Origin: Sinorhizobium fredii NGR234 | Lineage (GTDB): Bacteria; Pseudomonadota; Alphaproteobacteria; Rhizobiales; Rhizobiaceae | Length of the DNA stretch: 64,000 nt | NCBI RefSeq assembly: GCF_000018545.1 | Contig: NC_000914.2 | Location: forward strand, 186,001-250,000 | Direction: 5' to 3' | In this document: piece by piece, positions 9,490 through 19,206 of the stretch | Layout of the letters: the number at the start of each line of letters is the position of its first letter | Position numbering within the stretch: the stretch's first letter is position 1 | Program-made: the position numbers and the translations under genes | The notes under the pieces: generated by a model | Seen by the model: the letters and a program-made list of their open reading frames with translations, nothing else | Told to the model about the DNA's origin: nothing | Database searches by the model: none

Positions 9490-9795
9490 AACCCCTCGGG
9501 CCAAAGCTTCCAACGCTTGGCACACACCGACGCGAAAGCGAGGCTCAAGCTATTGCTCGGCGGCAAAGAAATAAAGAAGGCGTCGGGAGATCGACGCCAT
9601 TGATGTGGGCGCGGCGATCGTCTCGATGCCGCCTCGCGACAACCTTCCGGGTCAACCGCCGCGGAGGGGGCCGTCCGCTGTTGTCGACCCGGCTGGCGAA
9701 TTGGCAAGCAGCCATGCAGCCGTCAATTAAGAATCGCGTTTCAAGCCATTCTTCCCGTCGTGACGCGACGGGAAGATAGCGCATAGGCCCGCTAG
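9490..9795. other. Intergenic region, no gene recognised
   Basis: 306 bases between the peptidase gene and the IS5-type element. A plus-strand frame near 9600-9730 (DVGAAIVSMPPRDNL, ending at a TAA) looks faintly protein-like and may be a gene remnant, but nothing can be named. Confidence 0.3.
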
Positions 9796-10652
9796 GTCGT
9801 AGTGACGATTTAACTATTTGAGCCATATGGCGATAGCGGCGAGTTTGACAAAGCCCATGAAGTTGGCGAGCAACTTGTCATAGCGTGTCGCGACGCGGCG
9901 GAACTGTTTGAGCTTGTTGAAGAAGCGCTCGATGCGGTTGCGTTCTTTATAGAGTGCGGCGTCGTAGGCCCTTTGCATTTTGCGATCCCGTTTGGGCGGG
10001 ATGACGATTTCAGTTCCTGTTTTCTCCAGTTTCTCAATGAGATGTCCGGCATCGTAGCCCTTGTCGGCCAGCAGGGCATCGGCGTGGAGACCGTCGACGA
10101 GATCATGGGCGGCTGTGATGTCGTTGCGCTGTCCCGCCGTGCCGATGAGGCGAAGCGGCAGGCCGAGCGCATCGCCGGCAGCATGGATTTTGGTGCTCAG
10201 CCCGCCTCGAGACCGACCCAAGCCCTGGGCATCCGCCCCCCTTTAGCCCTGCGCGCCCCGGCCGCATGCTGATGGGCGCGCACGATAGTCGAATCGATCA
10301 TCAACCATTCCAAATCAGCTTCGCGGGCAAGCACGGCAAGCATCTCGTCGAGCACGCCCATCTCGATCCAGCGGTAATAGCGTCGTTTTACGGCGCGGTA
10401 GTCACCCAGTCGTTCTGGCAGGTCTCGCCAGCGGCCGCCCGAACGGGCCATCCACAGCAGCGCATCCAGAAACAGCCGGTTGTTCGTGCGCGGGCCACGC
10501 TTGCCCTTCGTGCCCCCGGGCACAAAACCTCTGATACGTTCCCATTGATCGTCCCGAAGCCCATCGCAATCCATCACTGACCTCCAAAAGTCAGTGTTGA
10601 ATCTGATTTGCCCCTTCTTGGGAATCTCAATCCGTTAAATCGTCACCACGAC
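9796..10652 (-). mobile_element. IS5-family insertion sequence (IS427 group)
   Basis: 857-bp element with inverted ends GTCGTAGTGACGATTTAAC and GTTAAATCGTCACCACGAC, flanked by CTAG at 9792-9795 and 10653-10656, the target duplication style of this group. It carries one transposase split over two overlapping frames. Confidence 0.88.
9814..10577 (-). CDS. IS5-family transposase, two-frame (programmed frameshift)
   Basis: The N-terminal frame (10577-10197) reads LRDDQWERIRGFVPGG and WLMIDSTIVRAHQHAAG with the first DDE aspartate. The C-terminal frame (10221-9814) reads GRSRGGLSTKIHA, LLADKGYDAG with the second Asp, and YKERNRIERFFNKLKQF with the catalytic Glu. The frames overlap by 25 bases, the layout in which IS427-group transposases are made by ribosomal frameshifting, so this is probably functional rather than broken. 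Confidence 0.88.
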
Positions 10653-10778
10653 CTAGTGCCTTCGATTGCTGAGCTCACATCTTCTGTGGCCTGTAGCCCC
10701 TGCGGATCTTGAGGGGCAGCGGTCATATGAGGTACACAGCCTACCTCACTGCCGCGCAATCTCTCAAATGGGCAAGTT

Positions 10779-11191
10779 TCATCTTTTTGCTTTCAGACGG
10801 CCCGCTAACACATTTCTAATCGAGAAGCTCGAATGGATACGCAGCACCCCAGGCAACGTCGACAGGACCTCTTTGTGTATGCGCTCGAATGCCCCGGCAT
10901 TCTCGACGTCCACCCTCAGCATGTAGTCTGATCCGCCGGTCATTAGATAGCACTCCCTAATTTCGGGGTGCTTGCGCACGGCCGCTTCAAACTTGTCGAG
11001 GTACTCCTCCGTCTGCCGCTCCAGCGTAATGTTGATGATGACGGCTATGGTCGATTCCGACTGCGTCGGATCGACAAGCGCCGTATAGCCCCTGATGACA
11101 CCTGCCTGCTCCATAAGCTTGATACGCCTCAGGCAGGCTGACGGCGAAAGCCCAACTTCCACGGCGAGCTTCGCGTTGCTGACCCGCGCGC
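10779..11191 (-). pseudogene. Lrp/AsnC-type regulator, N-terminus lost
   Basis: The frame encodes most of an Lrp-type protein: [22 protein letters not shown] (helix-turn-helix) followed by the RAM domain (ECYLMTGGSDYMLRV). The first 20-25 residues of the family are missing, and the similarity stops at about 11191, exactly where the dadA-like similarity begins on the opposite strand. An internal GTG at 11162 could start a shorter product lacking the first helix. The natural arrangement is probably a divergent lrp-dadA pair whose shared promoter region was deleted; the regulator would have controlled D-amino-acid catabolism. Confidence 0.75.
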
Positions 11192-11893
11192 GACAAGATC
11201 GTCGGTGGGCTGCTGACGCCGAAGGACGAGACCGGCGACTGCTTCAAGTTCACCAACGCGCTTGCGAAGAAGGCGGAGCAATTGGGCGTCCGCTTCTCCT
11301 GGGGCACGGAAGTCAGGAAACTGGATGTCGAGGGCGACAAGGTCAGGGGTGTCGTAACCAACTGGGAAAGGCTCGCGGCCGATGCTGTTGTCGTCGCACT
11401 CGGCAGCTATTCGCCGCTACTGCTGAAGCGTCACGGCATCAAGCTGCCGGTCTACCCGGTCAAAGGCTATTCGCTGACGATCCCGATCACCGATGCCTCG
11501 CGGGCGCCGGAATCGACCATCATGGACGAGACGTACAAGATCGCCATCACGCGCCTTGGCGACCGCATCCGCGTCGGCGGCATGGCAGAAATTTCCGGAT
11601 ACACCAATGATCTCGGCCCCGCCCGGCGACGCACACTCGAGCATTCCGTCATGGACCTCTTTCCCGGCGGCGATGCAAAAGAAGCATCCTATTGGTCGGG
11701 TCTGCGCCCAATGACGCCGGACGGCACGCCCGTCATCGGCCCAACGAAGATCGCCGGTCTCTTCCTTAACACCGGGCACGGCACGCTTGGCTGGACGATG
11801 AGCTCCGGCTCTGCCCGCGTCATTGCGGACCTGGTATCTGGCCGGAAGCCCGAGATCGACGCCACCGACCTCGCCGTCAGCCGCTACGCTTGA
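11192..11893 (+). pseudogene. dadA: D-amino-acid dehydrogenase (DadA) C-terminal fragment
   Basis: C-terminal 55 percent of a DadA-type FAD-dependent D-amino-acid dehydrogenase. The in-frame sequence begins [18 protein letters not shown] at 11189-11192, directly after a stop, without the N-terminal Rossmann GxGxxG domain needed for FAD binding. The remaining part is intact, with [27 protein letters not shown] and [16 protein letters not shown] at 11282 could start a shorter product. It is followed after 33 bases by ridA, a frequent partner that clears the imine or enamine products of amino-acid oxidases. Confidence 0.85.
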
Positions 11894-11926
11894 GCACTCA
11901 CTGGATACCAATGGAGGACTAAAACT

Positions 11927-12307
11927 TTGATCGAACCCATTTCTACAAACGATGCCCCCGGCGCGGTCGGCCCCTACTCCCAGGCCATCAAGGTTGGCGA
12001 TCTGCTTTTCGTCTCCGGGCAGTTGCCAATCGATCCGGCCACCGGGGAGTTCAATTCGGCCAATGCTGTCGAACAGGCCGAACAATGCCTCAAGAACCTT
12101 CAGGCGATCGCCAGGGCCGCCGGCACGGATCTGTCGAAGACGGTCAAGACGACAGTGCTGCTCACCGACCTTGGCGACTTCGCGGACATCAATCGCGTTT
12201 ACACGGGCTTCTTCTCCACCCCCTACCCGGCGCGCGCCTGCTATGAAGTCAAGGCGCTGCCAAAAGGTGCCAAGGTCGAGATTGAAGCCGTCATCTCTCT
12301 GACTTAA
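11927..12307 (+). CDS. ridA: RidA family reactive intermediate/imine deaminase
   Basis: 126-aa RidA/YjgF/UK114 protein that hydrolyses enamine/imine intermediates released by amino-acid oxidation. It begins at TTG (11927); GGAGG sits 9 bases upstream and no better start exists. Family motifs: APGAVGPYSQAIKVGDLLFVSGQ, QCLKNLQAIARAAG, and YPARACYEVKALPKGAKVEIE with the conserved active-site Arg in PARAC. Full length. Encoded between dadA and an aldehyde dehydrogenase gene, so it was probably part of a D-amino-acid catabolic operon whose first gene is now broken. Confidence 0.92.
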   Translation: MIEPISTNDAPGAVGPYSQAIKVGDLLFVSGQLPIDPATGEFNSANAVEQAEQCLKNLQAIARAAGTDLSKTVKTTVLLTDLGDFADINRVYTGFFSTPYPARACYEVKALPKGAKVEIEAVISLT

Positions 12308-12419
12308 CGGAGAGAGCAGTCCAAGGGACGAGCCGGCGCAATGGCGATCATTGCTCCGGCTTTGCCTTTCGCGACAGGCGGGAAGAGGCGCAATCGAACG
12401 CGCGTGGGAGGAACGAAGA

Positions 12420-13895
12420 ATGACACTGACATCGGCATTGACGCGGCACCTGAAATGTCCCGAGCTTTTTCGCAACCTTGCCAATGAACCGCACCCTTCG
12501 GTCGCTGGCCAGCGGCAACGGTTCTCCGTGTTTAACCCATCCACCGGCGAATTGCTGGCCGAAGTGCCGGATATGGGTGCTGCCGATGCCCACGCGGCCA
12601 TCGAAAGGGCTGATGCCGCACAGGAACCGTGGTCGGGACTGACCGCGCGGGCGCGATCGGATATCCTCTGGAAATGGCACCGGTTCATTCTTGAACACAG
12701 CGATGACCTCGCAGCCATCCTGACCGCCGAAATGGGCAAGCCGCTTGGCGAGGCGAAATCCGAAGTGCAGCATGCGGCAGCCTATCTTCAATGGTATGCG
12801 GAAGAGGCGAACCGCATCTATGGCGAAACCATCTCGGCGCCATCGACCGACCGGCGCATGCTGGTGATCAAACAGCCGATCGGCGTCGTCGGCGCCATCA
12901 CACCCTGGAACTTTCCCGCCTCGATGGTGGCGCGCAAGATTTCGCCGGCGCTTGCGGCAGGCTGTACCGTCGTGCTCAAGCCCGCCGAGCAGACGCCTCT
13001 GGTCGCAGGCGCGATGTTTGCATTGGCAAAACTGGCCGGTTTTCCGGACGGCGTCCTGAACCTGGTCTATGCGTCGGAGGGGGACGCGATCGGCCGCGAA
13101 CTCTGCACCAATCCGAAGGTCCGGAAGATCAGCTTCACAGGCTCGACCGAGGTCGGCCGGTTGCTGATGCGTCAGTGCTCCGACCAGATCAAGAGGATCA
13201 GCTTCGAACTCGGTGGCAACGCCCCCTTTATCGTCTTCGACGATGCCGACATCGACGCCGCGGTCGACGGAGCGATTCAGGCAAAATTCCGCAATGCGGG
13301 ACAGACCTGCGTGTCTGCCAACCGGATTTATGTTCAATCCGGCGTCTATGCCGAGTTCGCCGAAAAGTTCACCGAGCGGGTGCGCACTCTGAAGGTCGGT
13401 GACGGCTTTGATCCGAATGTGGCGATCGGTCCATTGATCAATCAAGAGGCTCTCAAAAAGATTGAACTCCACATCAGCGATGCCGTCCAGAAGGGCGCAA
13501 GGGTTCGCAGTGGCGGCCGTCGAACTGGATCATCCGGCACGTTCTTCGAACCGACGGTCGTCACGGATGTTTCTAAAACGATGCGTCTGGCTGAGGAAGA
13601 GACCTTCGGACCGCTTGCACCTCTGTTACGGTTCGATGATGCAGATCACGTTGTGCGCGAGGCGAATGACACGATCTATGGTCTGGCAGCTTACTTCTAC
13701 GCCTCCAACCTGAAGCGGGTTTGGCGGGTGGCAGAAGCGCTGGAATATGGCATGGTCGGGATCAACACCGGCCGGATGTCATCCGAGGCCGCGCCCTTCG
13801 GGGGCGTCAAGCAATCGGGTATTGGCCGGGAGGGGTCCAGGCATGGGCTGGAAGACTACCTCGACATGAAGTATCTCTGTGTGGGCGGGCTTTGA
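12420..13895 (+). CDS. gabD: NAD(P)-dependent succinate-semialdehyde-type aldehyde dehydrogenase
   Basis: 491-aa aldehyde dehydrogenase of the GabD clade, oxidising succinate semialdehyde or a similar aldehyde. Start [15 protein letters not shown] at 12420 follows GGGAGG. Motifs: [21 protein letters not shown] (coenzyme binding), [19 protein letters not shown], catalytic Glu in FELGGNAPF, catalytic Cys in [11 protein letters not shown], and the C-terminal [15 protein letters not shown]. It lies 112 bases after ridA and probably belongs to the same catabolic operon. Its last 40 bases overlap the 3' end of the convergent chemoreceptor gene. The exact substrate cannot be fixed from sequence. Confidence 0.9.
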   Translation: MTLTSALTRHLKCPELFRNLANEPHPSVAGQRQRFSVFNPSTGELLAEVPDMGAADAHAAIERADAAQEPWSGLTARARSDILWKWHRFILEHSDDLAAILTAEMGKPLGEAKSEVQHAAAYLQWYAEEANRIYGETISAPSTDRRMLVIKQPIGVVGAITPWNFPASMVARKISPALAAGCTVVLKPAEQTPLVAGAMFALAKLAGFPDGVLNLVYASEGDAIGRELCTNPKVRKISFTGSTEVGRLLMRQCSDQIKRISFELGGNAPFIVFDDADIDAAVDGAIQAKFRNAGQTCVSANRIYVQSGVYAEFAEKFTERVRTLKVGDGFDPNVAIGPLINQEALKKIELHISDAVQKGARVRSGGRRTGSSGTFFEPTVVTDVSKTMRLAEEETFGPLAPLLRFDDADHVVREANDTIYGLAAYFYASNLKRVWRVAEALEYGMVGINTGRMSSEAAPFGGVKQSGIGREGSRHGLEDYLDMKYLCVGGL

Positions 13896-16114
13896 GGCTG
13901 TCGGGTGGAAGAACCCCCTCCCAGTTCGAATTGTTGAATTAGTTCCAACAGATGCTGCGCCTCGGCGTTCAAGGATCGACAAGCGGCGTCCGATTCCTCG
14001 GCCATCGCCGCTGTCTGCTGAGTAGATTGATCAATCTCAGCGATCGTAGTCTGAAATTCAGACAGATGCTTTGCTTGGCTCGTTGCCGTTGCAGCAATGT
14101 TGGAAACCGTGGTCCTGATCAGATCGACACGCGCGGCTATATGCTTGAGCAATTCACTCGCGCTATCGACAAGCTCTTTGCCGCGCTCCACACGTTGGGT
14201 AGAAACATTGATCAAGTCCTTAATTTCCTTGGCGGCGTCAGAGGATCGCTGTGCGAGCGCCCGGACCTCCGAAGCAACGACCGCGAATCCTTTCCCGGCT
14301 TCCCCCGCTCTGGATGCTTCAACACCAGCGTTGAGTGCTAAAAGGTTCGTTTGATGTGCAATCTCCTCGATGACCGAGACGATCGTTGCAATCTTTGCAG
14401 AAGACTCTTCGATCTCCAACATGCCCGCTATTGCGCTCGAAACAATCTCGTCCGACGCGGCTGCAGCGGAGTGGGCGTCGCGGACAAGCGCATCAGCATT
14501 ATTTGCCGCGTTCGCTGTGACGCTTACATCGTTTGATATTGCATCCATCGTATTCACGGCACCATCGAGCACGATAGCCTGATGTTCCGTCCGTTTCGCC
14601 AGGACATCAGTTGCGCAGCTTATTTCGGAGACGATAGACGACATCGACGCGGCTTGAGCCGCGACAGTTCGTATTGTCTCTCTGAGTTGCCCTAGTGCGC
14701 GGTTGAAATCGCTCTTGAGCGGACGATACTCTTCTGGGAAATCCACGGTGATGGGTCTACTAAACACTCCATCGGAGAGTGCTGCTAAGCCTCCGCCAAT
14801 TTGAGCCATAACTCGGGCTTGCTCGTCGAGCCGCTCTGACCGCTCCATCTCCATCATCCTGCGGTCGTGCTCCATCGCCTCTTCAGCGCTCCTTGCATCG
14901 TCCTCCGCAGCAACCCTAGCTATCGCGTTATCTCGAAAGACGAGAACTGCTCTAGACATTTCGCCCATCTCGTCGCGGCGATCGACACCAGCGACACGCA
15001 CGTTTATGTCACCGTTTGCGAGTCTTTTCATAATAGACACCAGCCCCGCCAGTGGCCCTGATATTGAGCGAGAGGCGAGGATGGCCATTGCCAGCGCCAG
15101 AATCGCAGTGGCAGCCGTAATGCCGATAATCTTGATCAACATTGCAGTTGACGCCGAGACAACATCTGCCTCCGGCTCTAGGGCAATGATCGACCACTGG
15201 TGATCCTGCCATTTCAGTTGTTGTGATGCAGAAAGAACCTCTTGAGCGCCGAAATTGGACGTCTTTATACCTTGGGAGAGCAGGTCACTGTTGACGACCG
15301 CTTCAGCGTCTTCGTCTCTGGATATGGACGACAAGGAGCGAGGTTTGCCGTCGCTCCCGGCAATGAGCGCTTCGCTGTGTGGGCCGAAACCCTTTGCTTG
15401 ACCCATGACTGCATTTAGCATTTCGGTACTCATGGAAATCAGTAGAGTACCATTTCGTTTGTCAGGTATGAACGGGTGAACGATCGCAACGGCATATAGA
15501 GCCTGCCCCGGTGCGGACAACGTTGGAGGCGTGAAATCAGTCATCACCGCCTCCTGACTGTTAGCTGAGCTTGCGATGGCCAAGTTGATCGATCCGTTGG
15601 CATCTACGGGGCCGACCGGATTAGTTCCGGTGCTATAGATGATTGCGCCCTCAGCATTTGCTAAAAGGATCCCCGAATATGACTGCTTGGCGGCCAACGG
15701 CTTGAGCCAAGCATCCAGCTTTTGATAATTGTCGACATAGAATTTCGTGGTTGGTGTTGCCGCGAGACTAAACTTCCCACTCTCGACTTTATCTACCGAC
15801 GCTGCCGTGAGGTCTGTTGGCGACACCGCCGCGAAACCAACACTCGTATTATTAAAGAGTTGAAGCAGCCCAGGATTGGCGGAGAGCCCTTCGACTTCGA
15901 ACTTGGTCGCCTGGAGTTTTGTGAGGAGCGCGTCTCGCATCGAGATAGCGACATAATTAAGGTGCTTCTCGATCAAGCTCCTGGTTGTTGCGACTGAAGT
16001 AATTCCCGCGAATGTCGCGACCGTCGTGCAGGACAGTACCGCTACGCAGACGGTCATAGCCGGAATCTTTAGACTTATCGGCCACTTCAATGGCGATACA
16101 TTCAACAGCGGCAT
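13856..16114 (-). CDS. Methyl-accepting chemotaxis protein (cache domain)
   Basis: 752-aa transmembrane chemoreceptor. The start at 16114 ([11 protein letters not shown]) has GGGGGA just upstream; an ATG seven codons earlier is possible. Order: N-terminal membrane segment (about 15-40), a periplasmic cache-like sensor domain to about 300, a second membrane segment ([18 protein letters not shown]), HAMP ([21 protein letters not shown]), a second HAMP-like/linker stretch, and the signalling domain with the hairpin tip [21 protein letters not shown]. There is no C-terminal NWETF-type CheR pentapeptide. The gene is convergent with the aldehyde dehydrogenase gene and overlaps it by 40 bases. Resembles y4sI of pNGR234a from memory. 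The ligand is unknown. Confidence 0.92.
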   Translation of the reverse strand: MPLLNVSPLKWPISLKIPAMTVCVAVLSCTTVATFAGITSVATTRSLIEKHLNYVAISMRDALLTKLQATKFEVEGLSANPGLLQLFNNTSVGFAAVSPTDLTAASVDKVESGKFSLAATPTTKFYVDNYQKLDAWLKPLAAKQSYSGILLANAEGAIIYSTGTNPVGPVDANGSINLAIASSANSQEAVMTDFTPPTLSAPGQALYAVAIVHPFIPDKRNGTLLISMSTEMLNAVMGQAKGFGPHSEALIAGSDGKPRSLSSISRDEDAEAVVNSDLLSQGIKTSNFGAQEVLSASQQLKWQDHQWSIIALEPEADVVSASTAMLIKIIGITAATAILALAMAILASRSISGPLAGLVSIMKRLANGDINVRVAGVDRRDEMGEMSRAVLVFRDNAIARVAAEDDARSAEEAMEHDRRMMEMERSERLDEQARVMAQIGGGLAALSDGVFSRPITVDFPEEYRPLKSDFNRALGQLRETIRTVAAQAASMSSIVSEISCATDVLAKRTEHQAIVLDGAVNTMDAISNDVSVTANAANNADALVRDAHSAAAASDEIVSSAIAGMLEIEESSAKIATIVSVIEEIAHQTNLLALNAGVEASRAGEAGKGFAVVASEVRALAQRSSDAAKEIKDLINVSTQRVERGKELVDSASELLKHIAARVDLIRTTVSNIAATATSQAKHLSEFQTTIAEIDQSTQQTAAMAEESDAACRSLNAEAQHLLELIQQFELGGGSSTRQPQSPPTQRYFMSR

Positions 16115-16401
16115 TCGTCCCCCCATCCGAAGCAATCGGTGTGTGAGACTAGATTCGAATTAAAGGCGTGATCGTGCGTTATCGAGGGAGCGCTCGCAGA
16201 AATTATGCTTCCTTACGCCATTTTTTGCTAAACCAGTCGCCGTTTTCGGAAGCGGGGGAACGTCCTTTTCCGGGGGATTCGGAGCACGCCGCGTCATTGT
16301 TGGCATCTGCTGTTGGCAGACCACATCATCTGAGATGCGGTGTCATGGCTTGCTGCCGCCTTATCCGCAATAGACAGTCGGCGTGGTCGCTTGGCCGTAG
16401 C

Positions 16402-18071
16402 TTAAGGGCTGTCCCGTGGCTGCAATGGCAGACCATAGGCGCGCATTTTGTTGTACAGCGTCTTGCGCGAAATCCCGAGATGGCGAGCGGCTTCACCGCG
16501 GCGGAAGCGATGACGCTGGAGCGCGTCCAGGATCCATTCGCGCTCGTTTGCCGGGTGCGATTCACGCATATCCGCGTGGTCCAAGGGCGGCAAATTCTCC
16601 GCCTTGATCCAATCGCCCTCGCAGCGGATGGCGGCTGTCTCGAGCACGGAGCGCAGTTCGCGGACGTTTTCTGGCCAGGAATAGGCCATCAGAAGGCGGT
16701 AGGCCGAGTAATCGACCGACAGCTTGAGGCTGCGCCGATCCTTTCTGAGCGCCTGCAGGAAGTGCTCCGCAAGCAGAGGCAGGTCTTCCAGGCGGTCGCG
16801 TAGCTTGGGCAGGAAGACATGCCCGGGAACCAGGCGCGAAGCGAGCGAGGAGATTACCTTCCCGCTTGAGCTAAGTTGTGACAGCGGCTGCATCGATGTC
16901 AGGATCAGACGTCCCTCGAAAACCTCTGTCGTTATCACCAAGCCGCCGGTAAACGCCAGTCTCGATGACCTCGGTCAGCCGCTTCTGAGCGTCTTCGCAC
17001 AAAGTTTCGAAATCCTCAATCACCAGCGTCGCCTTGGGATGGAATTGGAGCAGCCCGAGCACCTCGCGTCCACCCTGCGCCGGGGCCGAACCGAAGAGCG
17101 ACTCGCCAATAACATCCGCCGTAGGCGCGTTGATTAATTTGCTGCCAGGACGTCTGGCAGCTTCATGAATGGCGCGTGTGAGCAGCTTCTTTCCGGTTCC
17201 TGGTTCCGGTAATCATGACCGACAGGGGCGAGGCTGCGAGCTTTTCAATCCGCTGCTTGATCTGGTGGATCAACGGCGAGCGCCCGACAGTCAAATACTC
17301 CCGCTGCACGTGCTCGAGCTTTCGCTCCAGCTCATCGATGCGCTTTTGCAAGGTGCCAACAGATTTAAAGGCTGATGTGATCCGTTCCATCGAGGCTTCG
17401 AGCGGCACCCGGTCGATGGTCGAGCCGCCGATATAACCGTCTGCCTTGGCGACGATCGAGGCCTCGTACATCTGATCGGGGCTAACGATCGGGCCGCCCC
17501 CGAGCAGGCACAGTATCTCCTGGGAAATTCCCCTTATCTGCCGGAACACGATCTTGGCGTACTCGGCCGCCTGTGCCAGACCAAGCCCGCTGCGGCTTCC
17601 GACGGATCCGCCGACGTTCCAGCCGAGATTAAGATTGATGATGTCCACGCCAGCCTCTGCCGCCTGCTCTGCTTCAGTCATGCTGCAGACATACGCGAGT
17701 GTCGCCATGCCGCGCTCTTGGGCAACGCGGAGCATTTCGAGCTCACGCTGAAAACCCAGTCCGGCGCACTCTATATCGGCCCTAAAGCGACCGTTGAGGA
17801 AGATCGCAGTCGGGAAGTTGACGACAGCACCGAAGCCGGCTTCCGCGATCCTCCCCAGTTCAGCTTCAACCGAGGAGCGGGGGTCGAAGGCACTGGCGCC
17901 GAAGAAGATCGGGACCTTGGCGAAGGGTAGGATCTCCGATCGGGCGAAATCGAGGACGAAATCGTTGCTGTTGCGGAGAGCCAACAGGGAGAAGATCGAC
18001 GGGGCACCCATGCTGCGCAAACGACCTGCATTTAGCGCAAGGATGAAGTCGGCGCCACCGCGCGAGGCGGC
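16402..18071 (-). pseudogene. PEP-hydrolase-like TIM barrel + sigma-54 activator, frameshifted and truncated
   Basis: Remains of one long gene. The N-terminal part (18071 to about 17210) is a TIM-barrel of the phosphoenolpyruvate-hydrolase-like family (GGADFILALNAGRLRSMG, NFPTAIFLNGRFR, LLGGGPIVSPDQM), then a coiled linker. The middle and end are a sigma-54 activator AAA+ domain and a Fis-type helix-turn-helix (YSWPENVRELRSV; RRGEAARHLGISRKTLYNKM). The frame breaks inside Walker A near 17205-17210 (PGTGKK lies in another frame) and again near 16930, and the first residues are replaced by IS66 DNA at about 18072. It once linked a metabolite-binding barrel to sigma-54-dependent transcription; it cannot be functional now. 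Confidence 0.82.
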
Positions 18072-18425
18072 CTGATCATTTGAGCGCTCGCATGATCGCG
18101 GCTGCCAGGTCGCATGGAGCCGCTGAGCCAATTCTCACCTTCACGCCGTTCGGGAACTCCACTGCCATGGCCAGTTCGACCGCATCACTGCTGCCAGAGT
18201 CAACAAGCTTGGCTGGCACAAAGGGCGGGCTCGGCCTGCTGGACCAAAGCTTGCCGCCGCCATGTGTAGATCAGGCCAGTCGAAACCTCGAAGCGGCGCG
18301 CAACTTCGGAAACCACCGCGCCCGGCGCGAAGGCCTCCGCCAGTATCTGCGCGCGATCTTCCAACGACCATCGCCGACGCCGCTCTGGCCCCGTCAGCAA
18401 ACTGCATGTCCCATGAATTGCTCAG
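18072..18425 (-). pseudogene. IS66 TnpA (OrfA) remnant
   Basis: Minus-strand remnant of an IS66 accessory protein: RRRWSLEDRAQILAEAF and VSEVARRFEVSTGLIYTWRRQAL (helix-turn-helix), then a frameshift and a tail reading VEFPNGVKVRIGSAA and ending DLAAAIMRALK at a stop near 18075. Its end abuts the truncated PEP-hydrolase-like gene. Confidence 0.8.
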
Positions 18426-18489
18426 TGCGCTCTTAAGTCCACTCTTAAGAGCGCAGACTCACGGGAGACGCGGAACTTCGCAAGTCGGT

Positions 18490-18955
18490 CCCCGCCGGAG
18501 GGACACGCAAATGCTGCCCTTCTTCTCGAAGCTACCATCATGCCTGATCGGGATGGAAGCGCGCGGAACAGCGCATCATTGGCCTCGCACGCTCGCGGCG
18601 ATGGGCACGAGCGTCCCGCTCTCCTATGTGATGCCTGTGTCAAGCGTGGCAAGAGCGAGCTGGACGCCGAAGCAATCTGCGAAGCTGTGCGGCTCCCGAC
18701 GATGCGGTTCGTGCCTGTGACGACGGTGGAGCAGCAAGGCATTCTCGTGATCCACCGCGCGCGAGCGTTGCTCGTTCGCCAGCGCACCATGGTCGCACAT
18801 GCGCTGCGGGCGCATTGGCAGAATCTGGTCTTGTGGCCAATCCCGGCGCTATCTAATCTGGCAAAGTCGCAGCAACCGCTGTCCGATGCCAACGGCCTGG
18901 GCTTATGCACGCACTTCGCTGGATATTCTGAGCCGGCAGATCATGGCGTTTACGG
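18490..18955 (+). pseudogene. IS110-family transposase remnant
   Basis: Decayed IS110 transposase in at least two frames: GMEARGTAHHWPRTLAAMG in one, then KRGKSELDAEAICEAVRLPTMRFVPV and ARALLVRQRTMVAHALRAHW in another. The C-terminal transposase_20 part is missing. Confidence 0.8.
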
Positions 18956-19206
18956 ATGAGATTACGGTACCGCATCAGCAACTGCACGCTTGGCATGTAG
19001 CTCGCTCTCAGACAGCGACACCAAACCGCTCCCTCATTCCTTCTACACGAACGAGGATAAGCAGGGATCAGTTCTACAAGTCAACTGAAACCGGCTTGGA
19101 ACATCGCTTTCCTTGAGCCATCTGTTATCAGTTCCCTGCTCAGCCGATAAGAGCGACCCCATACGGGCGAGAAATCGCAGCTTGGGAGGTTCGTGACGAT
19201 GCGTGG
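18956..19206. other. Intergenic region, no gene recognised
   Basis: About 250 bases between IS110 debris and the CapA-like gene end. No coding or RNA feature recognised. Confidence 0.3.

Noticed and set aside
11417..13472. Long minus-strand open frames opposite dadA, ridA and the dehydrogenase gene
   Set aside because: Antisense shadows; composition is biased and no domain is recognisable.
16168..16803. 211-codon plus-strand frame
   Set aside because: Antisense of the sigma-54 activator remnant, whose Fis-type helix-turn-helix is clear on the minus strand.
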